Numbered from the stretch's first letter, positions 33,494 through 43,872 are shown. The stretch: 64,000 nt of DNA from Archivesica marissinica (GCA_014843695.1 CM026395.1:48466557-48530556), one strand, 5' to 3'. Notes: generated by a model not told the origin, from the letters alone. Made by a program: numbers and translations.

Positions 33494-35307
33494 CAAGGGC
33501 GTAACATTACGCAGTTTATGCAACTGCGTAAAACATTTTTGGCTGACTTGCTTTTTTCAAATATGAAAAAAATGGCATGTTGTATGTTATATTCGGCAAA
33601 TTGTAAGTAAATACTCGTATTGACTCAGATTTTAATTCATTTCCTTCATAAATCATATGTTTCAGTACTCCACTACTACAGTATGTAAACCGGTCACATA
33701 ATAAGTTAGAATCTAGGTAAAAGTGTCTACTGAAGAACAACTATTCATAGTGTCACATCTATTTTAGTGTGCCTGATGCATGCCACGTGATCATTCATGT
33801 ACTAAAAGTGCAAGCTTTCCGACATGTTTTAGATTCAGTTCAATTGTGAACACGAACACAACAGTAGGCATATTTTCTCTAGTATTCGACGTTTTTAGAT
33901 TTTATTTACAAGTTTAACAACATTTTCGAGACATTGTGATGAGTTCCAAAAAAACACAACCAATCCCTGGACAAAGGTCCATTTTTCAATGTTTTAAACC
34001 ACAACAAGCAACAGTTCAGAGTGATTCCTCGCAATCATTTTCTGGGGAAAATGTCATCGATCTGCCTAGTAGTTCACATGTACCAAAGCAAATGAGTGCA
34101 GATCAGTCTGTTAGCGAGAGACCGTCGATGGGTTGCCACCTCGGAGCGCGGTTCCTGGACATTGGGACCATTAATATAAAAACCAGACTTCGGAGCTGTA
34201 CTGCTTCACGACCAACTATCAGAGCAGCGGAATAACGCTGGGTACTATGGTTGCTTATATGACAAAGCGGTTAATTTGGCAGCACAACATGAACTTGTTG
34301 TTTGTCAACCGCGAGTTGGTGCAAGGCAGCAACATCGCAACAACATTGCCGCAGATACACCCAAAGAGTATTGGAGACTTAACTTGTATGTTCCCTTCAT
34401 GGACCACCTACTGTCCCAGCTACACGACATACTGTGCATCTCGACCTCCAGGCTGAAAGCTCAGTATCTATTACCAAATAAAATTCGGCAACTCTCTCCC
34501 GAAATATGGAAGGAGATAAATGAAGAATATGTCCCTTTCATAGATCGAATGGCAATAGATACTGTGCTGGATGTCTGGAGGAGAGCGACAACAGCAGCAA
34601 CAGTTGCATCTCTGGTAGAGGCTGTGGATGAAACGTACCAACTGTACCCGAATATCCATACAGTATTCAAGGTCCTTCTCACAATGCCAGTATCAACGGC
34701 TTCAGCGGAGCGATCATTCAGCAGCCTTCGCCGTATGAAAACTTATCTCCGCAACACTATGACCGAGGAGAGACTTACTGGATTGGCATTGATGCATATC
34801 CACAGAAATCACGACATTAACATCGACCAAGTCATTCGTGATTTTGATGCGTAGGAGAATCGCTTTGGTGTTTGACAACCACTAAGCATGTAAAAACAAA
34901 GCAGTACCCCGGTATATGCAAAGAAGAAGAATTATATCTATATAAAAATATGGAAAAAAATATGAAAAATATATATATAAACAAAACAAACCCGTCGCGG
35001 AGACATCTGTGAGTTCTAATATCATGTACTCATCACCGCCTGATGAGACCTACGGAGAGGTCGAAACGGACAATGTTTTATGGATCTTTATTAAAATACT
35101 TCTTTATTTATGTCCAGTTTACCGAAAGTATTTGCCTTTTAAAATGCACCAGAGACCTTCTTTTCATGTCTAATTTCAAAATTTTCTCGGGGGAGATCCC
35201 CCGAACCCCCACCAGCGTGAGAGGGCATACCCCCTCCCACACTCTCCCCCATCGGCACTTAGTGCCGCAATATGCGTAAAGATTCTAAATCTCTGGTTAT
35301 GCCCCTG
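33494..35307 (+). mobile_element. Internally deleted hAT transposon inserted in the minisatellite
   Basis: Its left end 'caagggcgtaac' matches the complement of its right end 'caggggcataac' at 10 of 12 bases. The direct repeat 'cctctcca' lies across both edges (33488-33495 and 35308-35315). It comes from the host minisatellite, which resumes after the element. The interior holds remnants of a hAT transposase. The right arm also carries the 'gggggagatcccccgaaccc' motif shared with other MITEs here. At 1.8 kb and with the catalytic middle missing, the element is non-autonomous. Confidence 0.85.
33939..34854 (+). pseudogene. hAT transposase remnant: N-terminus and C-terminal dimerisation domain
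   Basis: 33939-34235 encodes a Ser/Gln-rich start with 'QRSIFQCFKPQQ', like the short N-terminal motif of ZMYM-type hAT proteins. From about 34250 a different frame carries 'YWRLNLYVPFMDHLL', then 'LYPNIHTVFKVLLTMPVSTA' and 'SAERSFSSLRRMKTYLRNTM', the conserved hAT C-terminal (hATC) dimerisation region, ending at a normal stop at 34854. The zinc finger and the catalytic DDE centre expected between them are missing, so the deletion lies near 34160-34250. The product could at most bind partner transposase. Confidence 0.85.
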
Positions 35308-35362
35308 CCTCTCCACACCATTATCCATTCCCACATAGAAGCACCTCTCCACACCATAATAT
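35308..35362. repeat. Displaced end of the 36/37-bp minisatellite
   Basis: Just over one unit of the same array ('cctctccacaccattatcca'...) resumes exactly at the right edge of the hAT element, confirming that the element split the array. Confidence 0.9.
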
Positions 35363-36016
35363 CCATGATGCCAAATTTCGATGACCACTCGAAATTAAAT
35401 CCTATCTTACACTATATAAACACAAATCTTCTTTTCCTTTTATGATTTCCAATGGCTAATGATAGTTCAAATTTAATTCATTTTAACGGGAGCCTCATTT
35501 CTCTACAATACACAACCGCACAGCCACTTATGTTAATGTGAACGTCCCTAATAAGAAATTGTTCTGGTTTAATTTTTAAGTTAGTTTCTGTTTGCTGTCA
35601 AAATAAAAAACTACAGACTAAACAAATTCATTAGAATATATTACTTTATAATTAACCTCATGATTGTCAGAAAATCAAAAGTACCAACGTACCAACGTCG
35701 GAGGTATACAAAACTGAAGCAGTGGCAGAGAAAATGCCACCTTTCACTGTTTGAAAGCGGTGTAAGATGGAGTTGTCTTTCATTGAGAAAACTCTTCATT
35801 GGAAAGCATAAAAGATGTATAAATTTGAACAAGCGCCATATTGACCTACATGTACATGTAGGTACTGCCACAGCGTCCAGTCTGCATTTATTCTATGCAA
35901 ATAACAATGCTGATATGTCCAGAACAAATGCCATCTTTAATTGAAAACAGTGCAAGATGGGAGTTTTTTCTTTCAATGAGAAAACTGTTATCGTCTATTG
36001 GAAAGCATAAAAGAAA
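35363..36016. other. Intron sequence with a diverged tandem duplication
   Basis: Two related stretches at about 35739-35818 and 35933-36015 both contain 'ttgaaa..c.gtg.aagatgg', 'attgagaaaact' and 'ttggaaagcataaaag', suggesting an old duplication. Short ORFs run through them without a recognisable domain. Confidence 0.5.
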
Positions 36017-36283
36017 AACAGATCTTCAACGCATTGCACCAGTGACAGGTTTTCTTACCAACATTAACTGTGAGTATGGGGAGACAGATCTTCAACGCAT
36101 TGCACCAGTGACAGGTTTTCTTACCAACATTAACTGTGAGTATGGGGAGACAGATCTTCAACGCATTGCACCAGTGACAGGTTTTCTTACCAACATTAAC
36201 TGTGAGTATGGGGAGACAGATCTTCAACGCATTGCACCAGTGACAGGTTTTCTTACCAACATTAACTGTGAGTATGGGGAGAC
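36017..36283. repeat. 66-bp tandem repeat, four apparently identical copies, next to an exon
   Basis: Four head-to-tail copies of 'cagatcttcaacgcattgca'... ending 'tgagtatggggaga'. I see no difference between copies. The array ends about 28 bases before the acceptor of exon b of the NYN gene. The unit is 22 codons long and open in one frame (36 bases beyond into the acceptor region), which explains the ORF over it. Confidence 0.95.
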
Positions 36284-36311
36284 TTTTTACATGTGCATAA
36301 TATAATGCCAG

Positions 36312-36419
36312 GTTTGTGTTGGAGCTGGCAGAAGCAGAAGATGGAGTTATTGTGTCCAATGATCAGTACAGGGACCGTATGACAGAAAAGGCAGGATGGA
36401 GAAAGCTCATTGAAGAAAG
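36312..36419 (+). CDS. N4BP1/KHNYN-like NYN ribonuclease, exon b
   Basis: A 108-base exon between acceptor 'ataatgccag|gtttgtg' and donor 'gaagaaag|gtaaat'. It encodes 'FVLELAEAEDGVIVSNDQYR' and '...GWRKLIEE'. The 'SND' motif supplies a further catalytic acidic residue of the NYN domain. The codon split across the junction (AG|G) restores Arg, so the frame carries on correctly from exon a. The SINE family B copy begins about ten bases after the donor. Confidence 0.92.
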
Positions 36420-36429
36420 GTAAATTTGT

Positions 36430-36660
36430 GGAAGTCGTGATAGCGCAGTGGATGCGCGTTCGCTTCAGGTGCAGAAGGTCCGGAGTTTTAGCCCCGCTGG
36501 AGCCATTACGATTGTGCCCTTAACAAGGCATTTAAATTCCACATGCCTCATCTCTCTCCTTCATGGCGATGGATTCCATCAGGAATGAGGTCTCGAGAGT
36601 GATTAATATAAGTTGAAAGAACTTGTTTCGCAATCGAGTTAAAATAAATTTGTATAAACG
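36430..36660 (+). mobile_element. SINE family B, most complete copy
   Basis: It starts with a tRNA-like head ('gaagtcgtgatagcgcagtg' as A-box region and 'ggtccggagttttagccccg' near the B box). It continues with 'ggaatgaggtctcgagagtg' and ends 'ttgtttcgcaatcgagttaa' and 'aataaatttgtataaacg'. It sits in the intron right after exon b. Confidence 0.85.
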
Positions 36661-36722
36661 TATAAAGTATTACTTATGAAACAGAAGCAAAAAGCATACC
36701 ATAGTTATGACTTAGCCAAGCA

Positions 36723-37861
36723 AAGATGATATGTGAGGTTATGTCAGTTACTCATGTCTGGAAGGTTATGTCAGTTACTCATATCTGGAGGTTATGTCAG
36801 TTACTCATATATGGAGGTTATGTCAGTTACTCATATCTGGAGGTTATGTCAGTTACTCATATCTGGATGTTATGTCAGTTACTCATGGTATGTGAGGTTA
36901 TGTCAGTTACTCATATCTGGGAGTTTATGTCAGTTACTCTTATCTGAAGGTTACGTCAATTACTCATATCTGGATGTTATGTCAGTTACTCATGGTATGT
37001 GAGGTTATGTCAGTTACTCATATCTGGGAGGTTATGTCAGTTACTCATATCTGGATGTTATGTCAGTTACTCATGGTATGTGAGGTTATGTCAGTTACTC
37101 ATATCTGGGAGGTTATGTCAGTTACTCATATCTGGATGTTATGTCAGTTACTCATGGTATGTGAGGTTATGTCAGTTACTCATATATGGATGCTATGTCA
37201 ATTACTCATATATGGAGGTTATGTCAGTTACTCACATCTGAAGGTTATGTCAGTTACTCATATCTGGAGGTTATGTCAGTTACTCATATCTGGAGGTTAT
37301 GTCAGGTACTCATATATAGAGGTTATGTCAGTTACTCATGGTATGTGAGGTTATGTCAGTTACTCATATCTGGAGGTTATGTCAGTTACTCATATCTGGA
37401 GGTTATGTCAGTTACTCATATCTGGAGGTTATGTCAGTTACTCATATATGGAGGTTATGTCAGTTACTCATATCTGGAGGTTATGTCAGCTACTCATATA
37501 TGGAGGTTATGTCAGTTACTCATGGTATGTGAGGTTATGTCAGTTACTCATATCTGGAGGTTATGTCAGTTACTCATATCTGGAGGTTATGTCAGTTACT
37601 CATATCTGGAGGTTATGTCAGTTACTCATATATGGAGGTTATGTCAGTTACTCATATCTGGAGGTTATGTCAGCTACTCATATATGGAGGTTATGTCAGT
37701 TACTCATATCTGGATGTTATGTCAGTTACTCATATCTGGATGTTATGTCAGTTACTCATATCTGGAGGTTATGTCAGTTACTCATATATGGAGGTTATGT
37801 CAGTTACTCATATCTGGAGGTTATGTCAGTTACTCATATCTGGATGTTATGTCAGTTACTC
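36723..37861. repeat. 26-bp minisatellite array in an intron, about 44 copies
   Basis: The unit is 'gttatgtcagttactcatat' plus 'ctggag'. Variant copies carry 'catggtatgtgag' and recur in blocks at intervals near 106-107 bp between 36880 and 37160, indicating local block duplication. It is followed without a gap by the 36-bp array. Confidence 0.97.
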
Positions 37862-38362
37862 ATCCCAGCCATAATTGTATTGTTGATGAACTGTATATTC
37901 CCAGCCATAATTGTATTGTTGATGAACTGTATATTCCTGGCCATAATTGTATTGTTGATGAACTGTATATTCCGCCATAATTGTATTGTTGATGAACTGT
38001 ATATTCCCAGCCATAATTGTATTGTTGATGAACTGTATATTCCCAGCCATAATTGTATTGTTGATGAACTGTATATTCCCAGCCATAATTGTATTGTTGA
38101 TGAACTGTATATTCCCAGCCATAATTGTATTGTTGATGAACTGTATATTCCCAGCCATAATTGTATTGTTGATGAACTGTATATTCCCAGCCATAATTGT
38201 ATTGTTGATGAACTGTATATTCCCAGCCATAATTGTATTGTTGATGAACTGTATATTCCCAGCCATAATTGTATTGTTGATGAACTGTATATTCCCGGCC
38301 ATTAATTTATTGTTGATGAACTGTATATTCCCGGCCATTAATTTATTGTTGATGTACTGTAA
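37862..38362. repeat. 36-bp minisatellite array in an intron, about 14 copies
   Basis: The unit is 'ccagccataattgtattgtt' plus 'gatgaactgtatattc'. The last copies change to 'ccggccattaatttattgtt'. The array adjoins the 26-bp array at 37861 with only 'catc' at the switch. The ORFs on both strands follow from the multiple-of-three unit. Confidence 0.97.
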
Positions 38363-38533
38363 TCAGTTTAAATATGATGTTATTTATATTAATCTGCAGG
38401 TGACTTATAGAGATACATGGTGTCTGGTGCTATATTTATGTGTCTGTATGTATTGTAACTACATGTCACTATAATATAAAATATTTTAATTTACTCAAAT
38501 ATCTACTTATAGACGAGTTTGGAAATATTTCAG

Positions 38534-38662
38534 ATTACTGATGTATAGCTTTGCGAAGGACCTGTTTATGCCGCCAAATGATCCGCTAGGAAGAGAGGGG
38601 CCATGCCTTGCTGACTTTCTCCGCGTTCTCAAACCACATCAATTTACACCAGTCAATCCAAG
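38534..38662 (+). CDS. N4BP1/KHNYN-like NYN ribonuclease, exon c
   Basis: A 129-base exon between acceptor 'aatatttcag|attactg' and donor 'aatccaag|gtatgt'. It encodes '[20 protein letters not shown]' followed by '[10 protein letters not shown]', the C-terminal signature of the NYN domain in the N4BP1, KHNYN and ZC3H12 families. The frame joins exons b and d through split Arg codons (phase 2 on each side). No CCCH zinc finger follows, which argues against a ZC3H12/Regnase and for the N4BP1/KHNYN branch. Confidence 0.93.
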
Positions 38663-38813
38663 GTATGTGTCTGGAATAATTACATTGTAGATCACTTGGG
38701 ATCATGGTGACTGATGCTCGACTATTGTCCGTCCGTCCGTCCATTGACAGATTATTGGTAATTTCAGTCAATATGTATCTAGGTCTAATTACTGATGATG
38801 TGATAATTGTCCC

Positions 38814-39060
38814 CTTGTGGCCCCTGTTGTCGATCGGTTGAGGCCGCCGTTGACTTCAAATCACTTGCCCCTCACCGCTGCTTGTTTGAATCTCACTTGT
38901 GGGTCTCGAACTATTTCATGTGATGAAGCTATCCAGCTGGCTTGCGGTATGTCGGTGGTTCTACCTGGGTCTTACTCCACCAATAATACCTGGAAAGTCG
39001 CCATATGACGAAAATGTTGGTGTGCCGTTAAGCTTCCCCACCTACACCCCCCCAAAATAA
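38814..39060 (+). mobile_element. SINE family E copy in an intron
   Basis: A tRNA-like head ('gtcgatcggttgaggccgcc', 'cttgtttgaatctcacttgt') is followed by 'ctatccagctggcttgcggt' and ends with 'caaaataaaaataattgtg'. It matches the copy at 58330-58505 over the head and first body part. Confidence 0.8.
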
Positions 39061-39082
39061 AAATAATTGTGCCACTTGTCAT

Positions 39083-39236
39083 GTCCCCTTTTTCTTTTCT
39101 CTCCCCTTTTTTCTCCCCCTTTCTTTTCTCTCCCCCTTTTTCTTTTCCTTTTCTCTCCCCCTTTTTCTTTTCTCTCCCCCTTTTTCTTTTCTCTCCCACT
39201 TTTCTCCCCCTTTTCTCTCCCCATTTTCTCTCCTCT
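39083..39236. repeat. Pyrimidine-rich C/T tract
   Basis: About ten degenerate units of the type 'ctctcccccttttttcttt'. It is almost pure pyrimidine on this strand and lies in the intron upstream of exon d. ORFs over it on both strands reflect the composition. Confidence 0.9.
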
Positions 39237-39378
39237 TGCTGCTATACAATTGTGTTTTGATTATAATTGGGAGGTGAACTAGCCTGTCGTTGTGGAGAGA
39301 TGACCATCCACATTTCCTGAGTAACAGCCAGTAGTCCCATGTCCAACATTGCTATCCATCCCAGCTATGCTATGTATA

Positions 39379-39549
39379 CAGTCAAACCTGTGTTAGTGGC
39401 CACCTCCATTAAGCAGCCAACCTGCATTAAGCAGCCAGTTTCCCAATATGTTGCTTTATTATACATCTGACCTCTATTAAGCAGCCACCTTTGCTAAGCA
39501 GCCACTTTCTGTGATTCCCTCGACTGGCTGCTTAAGACATGTTTGACTG
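39379..39549. mobile_element. CAGTCAAACC-type MITE, TA target
   Basis: This 171-bp copy starts 'cagtcaaacctgtgttagtg' and ends 'gcttaagacatgtttgactg', with TA on both sides (39377-39378 and 39550-39551). It lies 32 bp before the acceptor of exon d, so it is part of the intron's 3' region. Confidence 0.9.
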
Positions 39550-39581
39550 TATACAATTACTTAGGTATGCACTACTTTCAG

Positions 39582-40212
39582 GCAATGGCAGGCATACGAC
39601 TACCATCATGAACAACAGCAGCATTACAAATCTCAAGGCCAACTTCAGCAAATTCAAGGCCAATTTCAACACGGTCAGGGTCAACAAGGTCACAGCCAAG
39701 TTCAACAATATCAAGGTCAATTTCAGCAAGGTCATGGTCAGTTTCAACATGATCAGGGACATTGTAAGCAAGGTCATGGCCAATATTCAAAAAGTGCTAA
39801 CCATGGTAATAATTCTGAAAATAGTCAGCCAGTTCAAAAGCATGGATATAGTGTGAAAAATAAAAGTAACCAGGGTGACGAAACTGATTGTGGTGATCCG
39901 TATGTGGCAGATCACGTCATAGGTCAGTGGAAAAACCCACAGCGGTGGGACAAAACTGATGGTGGTGAACCTTCCGTTGCAGATCACGTCATAGGTCAGT
40001 GGAAAGGACCACATCAGGGTTATCCTCATGTTAAGGGTAAAGTTCAGGGACATCCGAGGACAATTGAGGAAACTCGGAATTTGCTACAGGAGTTGAGAAG
40101 GATATTTCCGGAATCTGCGCAGGAGAAGACCGTAGACAGTATTCTCACCAATCACGAGAGTGAACGAGATTTGACAAAACTCACAAACTATTTAATGAAT
40201 GTACTTTTCTAA
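39582..40212 (+). CDS. N4BP1/KHNYN-like ribonuclease, last exon: Gln/His linker and CoCUN-like C-terminus
   Basis: The exon begins after acceptor 'tactttcag|gcaatgg', in the frame set by exon c, and ends at TAA 40210-40212 (209 residues). It opens with a Gln/His/Gly-rich stretch of about 70 residues built on Q-G-Q-F-Q-like repeats. Then comes a tandem 24-residue duplication around 'VADHVIGQWK' (copies 72 bp apart, 39907 and 39979). The end is about 45 residues with 'TRNLLQELRRIFPES' and 'VDSILTNHESERDLTKL'. That region resembles the CUE-like CoCUN domain at the C-terminus of N4BP1 and KHNYN, which contacts ubiquitin-like modifiers or cullins in studied members. It supports the N4BP1/KHNYN assignment. 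No close AATAAA follows; the first one seen is after the 22-bp array near 41538. Confidence 0.88.
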
Positions 40213-40254
40213 ATTACGCAAAGTTCTCCCTAAAGTGTCATATCAGTCATGATC

Positions 40255-41536
40255 AGTGTGCCCCCCTTAGCAACGTTACTGTGCCCCCTTAGCAACATTA
40301 CCATGCCCCCTTAGCAACGTTACCGTGCCCCCTTAGCAATGTTACCGTGCCCCCTTAGCAACATTACCATGCCCCCTTAGCAACATTACCGTGTCCCCCT
40401 TAGCAAAGTTACCGTGCCCCCCTTAGCAACGTTACCGTGCCCCCTTAGCAACATTGCCATGCCCCCTTAGCAACGTTACCGTGCCCCCTTAGCAACATTA
40501 CCGTGCCCCCTTAGCAATGTTACCGTGCCCCCTTAGCAATGTTATAGTGCCCTCTTAGCAACGTTACTGTACACGTTTAGTAGTCCGTCTCCGTTGTCGA
40601 GTGGTTATGGTCGCTGACTTGCATACCACTGTAACCTATCATCACTGATGGTCACGGGTTCGTGCCCCGCTCAGGCTGTGTCTCATCTATATGAAAAAGT
40701 TGGCCGTTTCTTACGGAGATTGGTGCACCCAAGTACTGGTTTACCGCTTGAGCCTGCCCAGGAAAGGTGATGTTAGGTAAACTATCCGTTGGCGATATAG
40801 CCCAAAATGGTGCTAATGCAGGCGTAAAACCCGAACTAACAAACAAACAAAAACACTTAGCAATGTTACTGTGCCTCCTTAGCAACATTACAGTGCCCCC
40901 TTAGCAATGTTACCATGCCCCCTTAGCAACGTCACCGTGACCCCTTAACAATGTTACTGTGCCTCCTTAGCAATGTTACTATGCCCCCTTAGCAACATTA
41001 CAGTGCCCCCTTAGCAATGTTACTATGCCCCCTTAGCAACATTACAGTGCCCCCTTAGCAATGTTACTATGCCCCCTTAGCAACATTACAGTGCCCCTTA
41101 GCAATGTTACTATGCCCCTTAGCAACGTTACAGTGCCCCTTAGCAATGTTACCATGCCCCCTTAGCAACGTTACAGTGCCCCTTAGCAATGTTACTATGC
41201 CCCCTTAGCAACGTTACTGTGCCCCTTAGCAATGTTACCATGCCCCCTTAGCAACGTTACCGTGCCCCTTAGCAATGTTACCGTGCCCCCTTAGCAATGT
41301 TACTGTGCCCCTTAGCAATGTTACCATGCCCCCTTAGCAATGTTACTGTGACCCCTTAACAATGTTACTGTGCCACCTTAGCAATGTTACTATGCCCCCT
41401 TAGCAACGTCACCGTGACCCCTTAACAATGTTACTGTGCCACCTTAGCAATGTTACCATGCCACCTTAGCAACGTTACTGTGACCCCTTAACAATGTTAC
41501 TGTGCCACCTTAGCAATGTTACCATGCCCCCTTAGG
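40255..41536. repeat. 22-bp minisatellite array, split by a SINE
   Basis: The unit is 'gtgcccccttagcaacgtta' plus two bases, with cc/ccc length changes. It runs 40255-40571, is interrupted by SINE family D, and resumes at 40854-41536. Copies right of the SINE alternate 'accatgccccc' and 'actgtgcccc' and later take the form 'gtgaccccttaac'. It begins about 45 bases after the NYN gene stop codon, so part could be transcribed as 3' UTR. Confidence 0.95.
40572..40853 (+). mobile_element. SINE family D, full copy inside the 22-bp array
   Basis: A tRNA-like head ('gttgtcgagtggttatggtc', B box 'cacgggttcgtgccc') is followed by 'ggagattggtgcacccaagt', 'ggcgatatagcccaaaatgg' and the 3' end 'gcgtaaaacccgaactaac' with an (AAAC)n tail. 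It separates two parts of one minisatellite, so it inserted after the array had expanded. Confidence 0.9.
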
Positions 41537-41696
41537 AAATAAAACGATTCTCCAATCTCAAACACAGTCTCAAGCTTTCTTATTGGTTGATCTGAGAACA
41601 ATTTGTTTTTGGTTTGTGGTTTGTGAGTGATTGCTTGTATTATAATTAATTGTACCCGAGTCGCTCGAGCATTATTGAGATATAAATAACCCTTTC

Positions 41697-41752
41697 AACA
41701 CTACAGACTGTTAAATAGGCTTACAAAAAGTGTAGATCCAGATGAGCCAGAT
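41697..41752. mobile_element. Fragment of a piggyBac-like MITE
   Basis: 'accctttcaacactacagac' through 'gtagatccagatgagccaga' matches the left arm of the MITE at 41936; the rest is lost. Flanking TTAA is not intact. Confidence 0.6.
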
Positions 41753-41935
41753 AGTGAGTTCTGCTCATTTATCGTGCACAACTCGGCCAGGTTAAACGTT
41801 AGTAACCCAATCAACAAATCATTTGACGGCCACATTCCAGAAACAATACGAACACACATTTTAATATCTACCACCCACACTATTATATCATCGATACCTA
41901 TTATAAAATGCGATGAAATCATTAACCCTTGCAAC

Positions 41936-42160
41936 ACCACAGACCTCTAAATAGGCGTACAAAATGTGTAGATCCAGATGAGCCGGCTGGCTCATGAGCT
42001 GTCTCATCAGGATATGCACTTTTTGGCCAGTAATATTACTATTTTTCGACAAAATGACCCATTTTGATAAATGATCTGGTCCAAATGTAATTTTCTGATT
42101 AATTTATTGGTCTAAAAAGATCATGGACCAGTCCATGTTAGTTACTTGGTGTTAAATGGG
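41936..42160. mobile_element. piggyBac-like MITE with TTAA target
   Basis: TTAA flanks both sides (41932-41935 and 42161-42164). The ends are 'cccttgcaacacca' and the complement 'cccatttaacacca'. TTAA duplications with CCC ends are typical of piggyBac. Two further copies lie at 49406 and 54202. The centre contains an inverted repeat around 'gatgagccggct'. Confidence 0.85.
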
Positions 42161-42238
42161 TTAAAGTTCCAAAAGATAAATGTTCAAAACTTTATAGAGT
42201 TATATTCCATTATTCAGGGATAAAAATGCTTCAGCTAG

Positions 42239-42650
42239 TTTACCGTAACAGTTACGTGTTGCAATGTGAATATATTGGACAGTTACATGCTGCAATGTGA
42301 ATATCTTGAACAGTTTCGTGTTGCAATGTGGATATCTTGAACAGTTATGTTTTGCAATGTGGATATCTTGAACAGTTATGTTTTGCAATGTGAATATATT
42401 GGACAGTTACGTGCTGCAATGAGAATATCTTGAACAGTTTCGTGTTGCAATGTGGATATCTTGAACAGTTACGTGTTGCAATGTGGATATCTTGAACAGT
42501 TACGTGCTGCAATGTGGATATCTTGAACAGTTATGTTTTGCAATGTGAATATATTGGACAGTTACATGCTGCAATGTGGATATCTTGAACAGTTACGTGC
42601 TGCAATGTGGATATCTTGAACAGTTACGTGCTGCAATGTGGATATCTTGT
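42239..42650. repeat. 31-bp minisatellite array, about 13 copies
   Basis: The unit is 'cagttacgtgctgcaatgtg' plus 'gatatcttgaa', with 'tattgga' and 'atgttttg' variants. Boundaries are clear on both sides. Confidence 0.95.
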
Positions 42651-42947
42651 CATACATTAACTATGATCACGGTGCACACTTTTCATTTTTGTTTTGTTTT
42701 TTAATTTTGAGTTTAGCGATGACAGATTGCGAAAATGTAAAAATAGAATTCAAGAATATAACACATACATGATTTAGTGTTGGTTAGCGGCCGACACGTG
42801 TACAGATTTTTGTAAGGGTGTACACGGTGCTTAATTATACATGACGCAGCTCCGTTTACACGTTCAAAGTGCGCATAATAGTGCATTACGCAGTGGACGT
42901 AGTCTTTCGTAGTTGGTGTATAAAGTTGGCATAGAAAACTACTTATG

Positions 42948-43146
42948 CACAGACGGATCTGTTGTCCAGTGGTAACACGCTGGACTGGTTCTTTTACGTG
43001 CACGGTGTAAAGCACTGACACGAGACCTCGGTTTAACGTCCCATCTGAAAGACTGTTAATTTTATTAGGGTCAGACGGGGGATCGAACCTGCGATCCCTG
43101 GATTACCAGTCCAGCGTGTTACCACTGGACTACAGATCCGTCTGTG
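42948..43146. mobile_element. SINE family A: short plus-strand head joined to a minus-strand copy
   Basis: 42948-42989 is a plus-strand family-A head ('acagacggatctgttgtcca' to 'acacgctggactggt'). It passes directly into a minus-strand copy that ends with its own head at 43146 ('ctggactacagatccgtctg'). The outer ends are therefore inverted repeats ('cacagacggatct' and its complement). This is a second inverted SINE A arrangement in the window. Confidence 0.85.
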
Positions 43147-43872
43147 ATTTGGACAAGTTTCATTCACTTTTTATAGTTGAGGATACGAAAATCGTATTTT
43201 TCACAACTACTACCTTTGATCTTATTTGTGAAAAACAAACCAAAACGCCAATAATTATTACCTAATTATGTACACAAGTTACAGTCATCCGATCATGTTT
43301 ACATAATCTTCAAACAATGTCATCATTTCACCGATCAAGTACTGCCGTTTTCATAAAGGACCTCAATTATCAAATAATTCCCATTATACAAAACTGTAAA
43401 TGTGTGATCATATACCGCTAATTTACAAGTTTGTTTTGTTTTGATTGCAATTTATGATGGGAATATGCCTCCAGCACATGTATTTTTTTATATTTTTTTT
43501 TAACACTTTATTTCACCCAGGTATTTTTCAATACATAAGGAGATTTCACAAAATAGAAATCAGAAATAATATAAAAGTTATTCCCGGTTTGTTTGCTGAA
43601 AAAGAAGATAGATATTGAGACGTCATGTACATGGGGGATCAGCATTTGAAACATTTACACCCCATCAATTATAACTAAAGAAAACTAAATCCTATATACA
43701 TGTATAGGATAAAGTTGGATCTTAGATCAAACAAAAGAAATGTACACAGTACTACTTTGCAAATGCGCCAAGGGTTTATCAATAATTATTGGCGTCATTT
43801 TGTCAGAAGATGATTGAAGCCACGTGTTTTCATTGACTGATCGCTTAGTAATTTTAATTGATTGGATTATTA
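43147..43872. other. Spacer without recognisable gene
   Basis: AT-rich sequence with T runs near 43485-43501. It may include the decayed 3' end of the minus-strand LINE, but I cannot show this. Confidence 0.45.

Noticed and set aside
30645..33523. Many overlapping repeat ORFs in the 36/37-bp array
   Set aside because: They are array shadows in an intron of the NYN gene, broken wherever the 37-bp unit form occurs.
35895..36305. 136-codon ORF with 22-residue repeats near exon b
   Set aside because: The ORF is a product of the 66-bp repeat. Exon b joins exon a directly in frame, so no extra coding exon is needed.
36723..38362. CRISPR-like regular repeats
   Set aside because: The repeats are head-to-tail without unique spacers, and the DNA is clearly eukaryotic.
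39069..39282. Phe/Leu/Pro-rich or Lys/Glu-rich small proteins
   Set aside because: They are translations of a pyrimidine-rich tract on either strand, within an intron.
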